NCBI GenBank assembly: GCA_027575805.1
Contig: JANBPU010000139.1
Location: 1 to 43,069 of the forward strand
DNA from: Mycoemilia scoparia
Taxonomy: Eukaryota; Kickxellomycota; Kickxellomycetes; Kickxellales; Kickxellaceae
Length of the DNA: 43,069 nucleotides
Direction of reading: 5' to 3'
The position numbers were made by a program, and so were the translations under genes. The notes below the pieces were generated by a model. It was given only the letters and a program-made list of their open reading frames with translations. It had not been told where the DNA came from and made no database searches. This document shows positions 11,395 through 19,025 of the stretch, piece by piece; the first letter of the stretch is position 1; each line of letters begins with the position of its first letter.

Positions 11395-12258
11395 CCTTCA
11401 CTCTCTCTAACTTTCCCTGGCTCACTCCTAGACATGTGACAATAATTATTTTTCAAAACTACAATCTCTAATAATTTTTGTGTATTAAATACAAATTTAA
11501 ACTTTATAAATCATAGATTTACAATCATTTTTTTGTTCATTATATTTAAATGATTTTTGATTAACACTTTTTTTATAATTTTTCAAAAAAAATAGTTGAT
11601 CAACCTTTATCTGAATATGAATCCAAAGTAGATGATGATCATTCATTTCTAATAGTTAAAAAAAATTGGGACCATGTGGTCCATCCCCCATATTTTTTTG
11701 TAAATGTTTTTTATCCATGACATGTAGTTTTCTCCCAGATATATACCTTATCAGATTAAATCTTGAAACATAATGTGTGATATTCAGGAGATATAAAGCC
11801 AAATATCTATTGGTAACTTATGCCCATACTTTCTAGTCAATTTTTATGCAGGATCTGCCATTTAATCTAGCTTTTTATTATAATTACAAAGGTTTTCTTT
11901 TCCACACATTTTTTCATGTGAAGTAACCAGAGAATTGAAGTTTCATTCTTTTTAGGGCTATTTGTATATATGAAAAGTTGTATATATATCAATTTACTGG
12001 TTGAAATAATAGAAATTATTACCATCTCCCCAATCTTATAAATACAAAACAAGGCAATATAACATAATATAACATAATTTTATATCTTAGTCATAATTAT
12101 TTTTTGCTTTATTACTACTCATTATTATACATATGGATGAAAGAGCTACTTACAAAAAATAAAACACAGAAAATATTAAAATAATGTTATCAAATATGAT
12201 AACTCCCATGGAATTTTATTTGAAATGATGTTGGAACAATCTTTCATCCCTTTTTTGG
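11395..12258. other. Intergenic between RING-like paralogues
   Basis: Very AT-rich with A and T runs and no credible gene. It contains the 5' flank of paralogue 1 and the 3' flank of paralogue 2. No R1 or R2 element was recognised. Confidence 0.5.
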
Positions 12259-13443
12259 TCATAGCCAAAGACAATGCCAACATGAAGCTTGATAGTCCAT
12301 ATCAATATCAACATCTTCAACATTTTCAAAAGTCATTATTAATGCTTCATGTAAAGCATTCAACACCTTACCAATCACTCTATTATCCAAATAAATCCCT
12401 TGTCTCCTGATAACTAAACATTGATTGAATGATTGCTTGTGATCCCTGATACACTCAATGTGGTGGTTTTCCTGACCACAGCAAACTGTGTTCATAAAGC
12501 TAAAGTAGTTTTGAGACTGGGTATTGACTAAGCCAGTGCAAGCAATACATTTATTTCTAACTGAGGTAGTGGTAGCTGTAACCTCCAAAGAGTTTGAAGG
12601 TAAAGGTTCTTGAGGAAGTGGTACTACTATTGGCTGTGATGGTTGGGTTGCTAGATTTGTGTCCAATTGTCCAAAAACAACAGTAGCAGCATCAAGCTCT
12701 TGATCAATTTCTTGAAAACTTTCCTCTATTGCTGAAGAAAAGCAAGTACAAAGATCACATGCATCAGTTTCATCTTCATCTTCATCTTCTTTATTGAGTA
12801 TCAACTCTCCATTGCTAGAAATCTTGCATCCAAAAACAATCTCACTGCTTGTGTGTCCTTGTACTCCAAATCCCAGTGGAATTTTGAATTCATAAAAGGT
12901 TTCAGACATTTCAGACTTCATCTTTTTTGCTTTGGGACAAGCAACATCATGATAGAAGATGGGAATGGGCATTGCCCTTCTCTTGAGAGTCAAAACCATT
13001 TGACCAAAAGATCTGATGTTACTTCTAATTGTAAGCTGTCTTGCAACATAAGATGTTATCAAAAAATCAAATTGATCAAGTTTGGGATTTTTTCTAAAGT
13101 ACTTTGCAAGCATTTCAATGATGTTCACAATGAGCTTAAAGGTTTTACCATTGTCTTGAAACCCTACTGGCATAATGGATAATGAGGAAGAGCCACTAGA
13201 ATTAACAGATTGTGTTTCACCATTGTAATTGTCAGAATAATGATCAACCTCATGTTGGAGGCCCTGAATATAACTTTGGTATTGAGCAAGTAATCCAGCT
13301 GAATGTGTATTAGGATTATAGTCATCATAACTTTCAGTACTAGGAATACTGTCACTAAAATCTTCATTATCCTCATACCTACCACTTGTATCAGTATCAT
13401 AGCTATGATCATCAATATCACTCATATGTCCAAAAAACTCCAT
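12259..13443 (-). CDS. RING-like zinc-finger protein, paralogue 2
   Basis: A 394-aa protein in one exon from the ATG at 13441-13443 (MEFFGHMSD). It is clearly paralogous to the upstream-reading gene at 9782-11203: both share YFRKNP, EMSxTFYEFKIPLxFGVQ, CTCFSS and TQSQNYFSFMNTVCCGQE. The N-terminus is Asp/Glu-rich and probably disordered. The zinc-type cluster reads CIAC, VCCGQ, H-x2-C, one more Cys, and near the end CWHC, which paralogue 1 lacks. CWHC could supply the final metal pair of a RING. The frame stays open upstream to about 13693 without an in-frame ATG, so a missed 5' exon is possible, as in paralogue 1. Tandem, same-strand arrangement points to local duplication. Function unknown. 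Confidence 0.7.
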   Translation of the reverse strand: MEFFGHMSDIDDHSYDTDTSGRYEDNEDFSDSIPSTESYDDYNPNTHSAGLLAQYQSYIQGLQHEVDHYSDNYNGETQSVNSSGSSSLSIMPVGFQDNGKTFKLIVNIIEMLAKYFRKNPKLDQFDFLITSYVARQLTIRSNIRSFGQMVLTLKRRAMPIPIFYHDVACPKAKKMKSEMSETFYEFKIPLGFGVQGHTSSEIVFGCKISSNGELILNKEDEDEDETDACDLCTCFSSAIEESFQEIDQELDAATVVFGQLDTNLATQPSQPIVVPLPQEPLPSNSLEVTATTTSVRNKCIACTGLVNTQSQNYFSFMNTVCCGQENHHIECIRDHKQSFNQCLVIRRQGIYLDNRVIGKVLNALHEALIMTFENVEDVDIDMDYQASCWHCLWL

Positions 13444-13693
13444 AATTATTGCCACTAGTTGGTATGCTCTACTCTGGAAGGAATTTCTTGGAAATGCAAT
13501 TGCAATTCCACCAGTAGCTACAAGAACGGCAATAAGGGAAGACTTTTGATGGTTTTGTAGGTTACAAATCTGTCTAGGGCAAGTGATACAACTAAGGGTC
13601 CAGTAGCTTGAGCTTATATTGAGGATGTATTCATGTATATATGTGTATGTAAAGTGAGGAAATGATATTTCTAACCACTGGAATTTTGCTTCC

Positions 13694-13701
13694 TATTTAT
13701 A
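13694..13701 (-). promoter_or_regulatory. TATA box of RING-like paralogue 2
   Basis: TATAAATA on the minus strand, about 250 bp upstream of the chosen ATG. A short upstream ORF (MNTSSI, stop) falls in the leader near 13620-13640 and might affect translation. Confidence 0.6.
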
Positions 13702-14573
13702 CTCTCTATCTAGTGCCAACATGTATCTTCTAAACAAAAAATTTCGATTTTATTTTCGGTTTTTACAATTTTAGACTTTATTGCCTAAAAATATTGCAAT
13801 GATTTTCTATGGATTTTTTTATTCATATCAGAAGTTTTTTGTTTAAACCTTTTTACTTTGAAAATTCTCAAAACAGACTTGATTGTTATGTGAACCCAAA
13901 GGATTTGATATTTGTAAGTGCATAGCCATTGAAAATTTTGGGGAGTATGTGATCTATCCTAACCTGCTTTAAAAGTAATTTCTAGTTGTTGTTTAGATAT
14001 CTTTCTCTGAATCCATGCCTGAGCCTTCCTTAGAAAGCCAAAAAATTATGTTCAGTAGAACTACAGCAAAAAAGTATATGTATTGTAGAAACACTACTCT
14101 GCCCACTTTTTTTGGTTTTCATTGTGCTATCTATTTCAGCTATCTACTACCATTCTGTGAGGGTTTCTACAGTTTGCATATAAAAAGTATAAACAACAAA
14201 GAATTTGACAAGGGATGAGAGAAATTCAGTTCCTCCTCTTTTATAGGGCTATATAAATAAATAAAGTGACACATAGATATTTACCTAGTGATTAGAAGCA
14301 TGTAAACTAAGAATAATGGTCTCAAATGACCATCATTATTTTAGCTTAAAGAAAAATAAGTAGCATAACATAATTATAATATAGAGCTTCTTTTTTACTT
14401 TTACTGTTATTGCTTACTAGTAATACTAAACCCCACTATCACTACAAAAAAAGGAAAAAACTGAAAAGACAAAGTATCTTCTTCAAGTAGTTCAATACAT
14501 GTGAGATATCTACTTGACACAAGTGATGATGGCACAATCTTTCCAAGATGAAAGATCACTAGCCTTTCTCCTT

Positions 14574-15051
14574 TTATTTTTTATCAACAGTCCCACATGC
14601 AATCTGAGAAGAGCAAACAGCAGAATTAGCAGATGAGGTACTCATATCAAGTAGTTTTACAACTACTTGATATGATAAAGAATTATCAGTGAAACTATCC
14701 TGAGGAGGGCCATCAGCTTTAACAGTTATAGTTGTGTGGTTGCCCCCAGGTACCTCCATAGATGGTTGTGCTGTAATAGTGGAACTATTAGGGGTATCAC
14801 AACTTTGTGATGGCAGGGAAAGAACTCCTCTTTTTTTAAGGTCTTTAGGGATAAACCATCAATGATTTGTATATGCATGCAAAACAAACACAATTTACAT
14901 TATTATTAGTAAGAGTTTACAGTTTTAATCTTGTCAAGTAATAAATAAATGGAAGTTACTTACAGCCAATGAAGAGTGACACTAAAGCTATGAAACCCAC
15001 AACTACCAACACTACAATGCAAGCAACACCATACTTTGCAAAAAGGTCCAT
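14574..15051 (-). CDS. Short single-span membrane protein, copy A
   Basis: Two exons, 14964-15051 and 14574-14842, with a 121-bp GTAAGT...TAAAG intron; 118 aa. Exon 1 encodes a nine-residue start (MDLFAKYGV) and one long hydrophobic span (VVLVVVGFIALVSLFIG). Exon 2 begins YLKKRGVLSLP and continues as a Ser/Thr-rich tail with three Cys (SQSC, SAVC, IAC) ending GTVDKK. The KKR just after the span suggests the tail faces the cytosol by the positive-inside rule; if reversed, the Ser/Thr-rich tail would be exposed outside. No family is recognised. The other copy (32525-32843) has the same span and splice sites but an unrelated tail. The splice sites are supported by both copies giving open frames. 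Confidence 0.7.
14642..14675. repeat. Perfect 15-bp inverted repeat in tail exon
   Basis: The arms at 14642-14656 (TCATATCAAGTAGTT) and 14661-14675 are exact reverse complements around the loop TTAC. It lies inside the coding sequence for YQVVVKLLDM. The 10-mer TCAAGTAGTT recurs in the 3' flank near 14502, a part common to both duplicate copies. Confidence 0.95.
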
Positions 15052-15168
15052 AGTGATATTGTGTGTAGGGATAGCAGAGGTAAGATGTGCCTGAAAAGGG
15101 GAGCAAGGAAAAAAGATGGGGGGGAAATGGGAAACAAATTTCTTGAATCTAGTCCTTTTGGACACCCC

Positions 15169-15175
15169 ATTTATA
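15169..15175 (-). promoter_or_regulatory. TATA box of membrane gene copy A
   Basis: GGGTATAAATGGGG on the minus strand, about 120 bp before the ATG. The same position in copy B reads GGGTATAAATAGGG. Confidence 0.7.
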
Positions 15176-15598
15176 CCCTTTCAGTTTCTAATTTTCTCTA
15201 TGGTGCTGTACCAACTGAATAAATAATCATGCTCTGAAATGCAAAAAAAGGCCAATCAAGAAAGATATTTTTACAATTTAAATATATTTTTTCCAAAGCT
15301 TACAAAAATCATTTGAACATTGGACTAAAAATTGGAATTTTTCTTATTTTGATAGGATACTATATTCAATGTCAATAATTTTGGTGCTACAAAGAAATTT
15401 TGGTTTAGGTTGTTAAGCTTCAATTTTTAACTGAAAGAAGCCTATATATATATATAATAGAGTGTTGTGTAAATCAACCAAAGAGGCAGATAAGTAATAT
15501 CTACTAAAGAGAATCTAGCTGGCTTCTCACCTTTTACCCTTTAAAAGATTCTTACAATAACTCTATTATGACTGACAGGCCATGATAGTTTGGAACAA

Positions 15599-16100
15599 AT
15601 ATAGACTGCCAAATAATAGTATAACTTTATAAAAGATTTAAGAAATATCTCTCATGTCACTAATTAAAAATGTTCATAAGTAAAAAATAAAATAAAAAAG
15701 TAATAATGATTCTAAGTGAGCTAGAACTATATTTATCAACTTTATAATCAAATATACTTAGTCATGGCCAAAACAGTCACACTCAGAGTGGATTGTCCCA
15801 AACTATTCTTTATAGTTCAAAATCATTAAATGTCAGCCCACCTGAGTCATGGCCTAACAACTGACAATAAATCTAGTGATAAAAATGGATAGTATGCTAA
15901 ATTTTCTAAACAAATAGAAGTTGCTAATAATATCAAAGCAATAATATTTTCAAATAGAAAAAATTCCAACATTCTTATTACAATTTTTTGTGCTCAAATT
16001 TTTTCATTGTATAAAACTTGACAAAGGTTTTCAAACATATCTTATTTTATCTTTTAAGGAGCCACAACCAAACAGACTGGTTTTATCTGAACAAAAAATA
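15599..16100. other. Intergenic, no gene seen
   Basis: AT-rich spacer between the divergent genes at 14574-15051 and 16299-16940. No repeat of either family was recognised. Confidence 0.5.
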
Positions 16101-16103
16101 GTG

Positions 16104-16111
16104 TATAAATA
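16104..16111 (+). promoter_or_regulatory. Core promoter and leader shared by membrane family
   Basis: TATAAATA followed by AGAATGGCCCC, TTTATCTCCTTAACAACAT and GGATATCAAACCAA. The same order of motifs occurs before 17724 (box at 17617-17624) and before the minus-strand gene at 30932 (box at 31134-31141). Confidence 0.75.
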
Positions 16112-16298
16112 TGTCACAGAATGGCCCCAAACCAAGTGAAATTTATCTCCTTAACAACATTTTTCTCTGTTCTTGGATATCAAACCAAGTGCAACAACAA
16201 CCCCTTCAAAAGACTAATAGGCTCTAGCAACACTCACCACTTCCATACAAACTCACTTACCAGCCATATACATATTTCTTTCTATCCAGGAATCTACA

Positions 16299-16940
16299 AT
16301 GCACATATCAATGTTTGTTTTTTTCCTCTACCTCATATCAGATGCATTCAAAATTGTATCTAAAGCCCTACTCCTTCTCTCATTCCCCAAGCATGAGTTA
16401 GAATCATCTTTGTGTTATCTCATATCCTATGCAGTAGTCATCCTGGTAATCAAAACATGGTATGTGACATTTGAGCCCATATGCCAAACCCCCTTACCAC
16501 AAAACCATCAAGGATATCTGCACATCAAAAACAATATGTTTAATGAAGCTTGTGGACTGGCTGATATTTTATTGAGTTTCTGGATAGCTGATGGCAAGCT
16601 TAAAATCTTGTTCCTCCCAATAATATGCTTATTTGCAGTCTGGTATGGAATTAACCAAAGAATGGAAATTCCTTATTTTGCTATAATGCTGAACTCTGCA
16701 TGTGTAGTATATTTATATTTATCTGGACATTCAGTTCTCATATGCCTTGAGGCCACCTTATGGTTCCTTCAGTTATATTTGGTTATAAACATTGAAATAT
16801 TTGCTTTGAAGTATCCTGAACCAAGCCTCAGACTTATGTATATGCCAGTTTTTTTAATGTTTTTGGTCAAGTATTTTATTTGGAGTCATGTGAATGAGAT
16901 CATGGTAGAGTTTGTAAGGAATGTGATGACTTCAATCTGA
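16299..16940 (+). CDS. Multi-span membrane family protein, member 1
   Basis: 213 aa, single exon, with about five or six hydrophobic spans. The family signature, shared with the genes at 17724 and 30312, is an ADxxLSFWIADG motif (here LADILLSFWIADG, residues about 85-97). After it comes a near C-terminal block with aromatic residues (LRLMYMPVFLMFLVKYFIW). No known transporter or enzyme motif is seen. The ATG at 16299 gives the only start consistent with the hydrophobic N-terminus of its relatives. An overlapping frame at 16121-16363 lies in the conserved leader and is not thought to be coding. Function unknown. Confidence 0.65.
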   Translation: MHISMFVFFLYLISDAFKIVSKALLLLSFPKHELESSLCYLISYAVVILVIKTWYVTFEPICQTPLPQNHQGYLHIKNNMFNEACGLADILLSFWIADGKLKILFLPIICLFAVWYGINQRMEIPYFAIMLNSACVVYLYLSGHSVLICLEATLWFLQLYLVINIEIFALKYPEPSLRLMYMPVFLMFLVKYFIWSHVNEIMVEFVRNVMTSI

Positions 16941-17221
16941 AGAAGACAGATGAGTCTGGTTCATATGCTATGATCTTTATTTATCTTCTTTACTTTTTTA
17001 TACCTATATATTTTTTGCTTTAGAGTATTTTTATTATAGTATGTTGTATACTTGATTTAAAAACAATATAATGTTTTGAATCAAATATTACTTTTAATGA
17101 TTAATTAGAATTTTGGTTTTGGTATTTTTAAAAGGTCCTAAAAGTGTTACAATTGCATAGCCAATATGTTCTACCAATAAATAATTACAGTCAAAGGATT
17201 TTTGAAATTTAAAAGGCTTTG
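16941..17221. other. Spacer between membrane family members
   Basis: 3' flank of member 1, AT-rich, no gene. It is followed by adjoining R2 and R1 elements. Confidence 0.5.
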
Positions 17222-17296
17222 GGAAAAATGAAATCCCAGGAGTTGCATATCAAATGAATGATGATTGGGCCCACTTTTTTCTAGGGCTGAATAGAA
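17222..17296 (-). mobile_element. Partial R2 element
   Basis: GGAGTTGCATATCAAATGAA, GATTGGGCCCACTTTTTTCT and a degraded GAATAGAATC end correspond to part of the reverse R2 sequence seen at 3604-3722. Confidence 0.6.
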
Positions 17297-17310
17297 TCTA
17301 ATCATTTATA

Positions 17311-17428
17311 TAGGCAATAATTTTTGAAGGGTGAATTTTGGTGACCAATGATTATAGGCACTATCACAGCTAAATAGATGTCCCATTTTCCTAGTAAACA
17401 TTCACCCTTCAAAAATCATTACCCAATA
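17311..17428 (-). mobile_element. R1-family MITE-like element
   Basis: Inverted repeats GGCAATAATTTTTGAAGGGT (left) and CCTTCAAAAATCATTACCCA (right) enclose AATGATTATAGGCACTATCA and CTAAATAGATGTCC. Orientation is opposite to the copy at 801-917. It starts about 15 bp after an R2 remnant. Confidence 0.75.
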
Positions 17429-17616
17429 TACAAAAATAAAATCTTCATCAAATCACAAAATCCAACACTATCTATACCAATTTTTGTTTCAGGATCTTCA
17501 TTATAATGTAACCAAACAAAAAATTGTACAATTGGTAAAATTTACAAGTAAAAAACTTTCTGTTACTTTTTAAAAAATCACAACCATGCAAAGCTAACCA
17601 ACTACATCTAGATGGG

Positions 17617-17624
17617 TATAAATA
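17617..17624 (+). promoter_or_regulatory. Core promoter of membrane family member 2
   Basis: GGGTATAAATATGTT, then GCAATGGCCCCAAAT, TTTTATCTCCTTATAAAC and GGATATCCAACTAA, matching the leader of member 1 motif by motif. Confidence 0.75.
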
Positions 17625-17723
17625 TGTTATGCAATGGCCCCAAATCATGCAGATTTTATCTCCTTATAAACCCTTTTCACAGTTTTAGGATATCCAACTA
17701 AACACACAGCAACAACAACAACA

Positions 17724-18443
17724 ATGGCCACAACCCTTTCCGCACCCATCTACCCACCAACTTCATACCACTTTCTCTCGACCCATGTACCCATCCCGCA
17801 CATATCCTTGTTAGCTCTTTTGCATAACATCATAGTATATCCATTCCATGTTACTGCCACCACCATTGGTGGTTCTACTTTGAACATCATGATCACCATT
17901 TCGAATTCCAAAGCAAGGGCAACTTTCTATGATACTCTATTCCATGCAATCATCGCTCTGTTGATATACAAATGGTACTGCTACGCTGATCGGAAATACA
18001 AATACACTTCCACTCAGAGTGTGGGGAAGGAACTATTTGAAGATTCTTACCAAATGGCTGACCTTGTGTTGGCTTTCTGGATTTCTGATGCCCAACCTAC
18101 AGCCTTAATCATCCTATCTTTTTTCCTTTACCATATGTTGGGAAGAATTGTCAACAGAAAGCCAATTTCTCTTTTTATACTTGGGTTGGCACCCTGCTTT
18201 GCCTTATGTGTGGGTATAATAACCGGATCTCGTGTCCTATACTTTGATACCATTTTAATTTCCCTTCAACTATTCTTGATGGTGAACACCACAATTTTTG
18301 CCTGGGGGCAACAGTACAATGAATTTAATTTCATGCCTGCCCATACTCCAGTCTTTGTTTTGTTTGTTGCAAAGTTTATCTTGTGGGGCTGCGCATTTTT
18401 GGTTTGGAAGGAACTTTCAAAGAACAATATTATGAAAATGTAA
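17724..18443 (+). CDS. Multi-span membrane family protein, member 2
   Basis: 239 aa, single exon, starting after a CAACAACAACA leader. The N-terminal 60 residues are longer than in its relatives. Then come about five hydrophobic spans. It shares YKYTS, the ADLVLAFWISDA motif and the C-terminal FVLFVAKFILW block with members 1 and 3, placing it in the same unknown family. It is in tandem with member 1, with R2 and R1 elements in the 780-bp spacer. It is less AT-rich at third codon positions than member 1. No function can be assigned. Confidence 0.7.
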   Translation: MATTLSAPIYPPTSYHFLSTHVPIPHISLLALLHNIIVYPFHVTATTIGGSTLNIMITISNSKARATFYDTLFHAIIALLIYKWYCYADRKYKYTSTQSVGKELFEDSYQMADLVLAFWISDAQPTALIILSFFLYHMLGRIVNRKPISLFILGLAPCFALCVGIITGSRVLYFDTILISLQLFLMVNTTIFAWGQQYNEFNFMPAHTPVFVLFVAKFILWGCAFLVWKELSKNNIMKM

Positions 18444-18657
18444 ATGTGTGAGTGTACTGCATGGTGGTGAAACATCTGATAATTATGCGGTCTCTTCGAT
18501 CATGCTAATAGGAATCGGGTTGCCATCATCTATGTATTTTTTACATTACACTTGGCTTATTGTTGTTTTTGTTGACTTAGTTGTAAAACAATAAAACGTC
18601 CTTTTTCGGAAAATAATATACCTAGGTTTAATTATTTATAAAGTGCTGGCTGTAATA

Positions 18658-18864
18658 TTAATAGCGAATTAAACGTGTTAAATCTCTAAAGGGATTCTTG
18701 AACCCATTTCTAGACAAAACAGAGTCAATATTAGTAATAATCAACCCATAATACAACAAATTAGTAATTAATGATAAAGCTAACATTTGATTAGCATAAA
18801 ATACAACCAATGATTTATTGCTCAATATACACTTTATAGTTAATACTATAAACCTTCCAAACAT
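18658..18864 (-). CDS. Possible small membrane protein, 68 aa
   Basis: The frame begins MFGRFIVLTIKCIL, has a hydrophobic middle (MLALSLITNLLYYGLIITNI) and ends with a basic, aromatic tail (NPFRDLTRLIRY). It is divergent from WDR70, with 161 bp between the two starts, as expected of a shared promoter. Length and composition would suit a small mitochondrial or ER membrane protein. No family is recognised, and a chance open frame in AT-rich DNA cannot be excluded. Confidence 0.35.
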   Translation of the reverse strand: MFGRFIVLTIKCILSNKSLVVFYANQMLALSLITNLLYYGLIITNIDSVLSRNGFKNPFRDLTRLIRY

Positions 18865-19025
18865 ACTTCTAATTTCATTGTTGGATAGTTCAAATCAATG
18901 GGACTGGTAAGTCTTATATACGTATATCCATGAGTATATTGTGGTTCAATACATAAAGCTTTATTGACACATATATTTGGTATAATTAAAAAATATATCT
19001 GTAGAGCGACGAAATTTCAAAATTA

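Larger units (their letters stand above)
13828..15598. repeat. Segmental duplication, copy A
   Basis: About 1.77 kb that aligns in the same orientation with 31764-33424, nearly base for base, with scattered substitutions. It breaks down completely at 14575-14815, the tail-coding part of the short membrane protein gene. Copy B also has 40 extra bases at 33071-33110 flanked by AAATATA direct repeats. Copy A carries the gene at 14574-15051. A 67-codon plus-strand frame at 14015-14218 is kept open in both copies but changes like neutral DNA. Confidence 0.95.

Noticed and set aside
14015..14218. 67-codon frame kept open in both duplication copies (also 31942-32145)
   Set aside because: Of six base differences, four change the amino acid and two do not, as expected of neutral DNA. 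There is no signal, domain or TATA context. The frame survives because the duplication is recent.
16121..16363. 80-codon frame starting MAPNQVKFISL
   Set aside because: It lies within the leader conserved among the multi-span genes. The equivalent frame is not kept in the other two copies.
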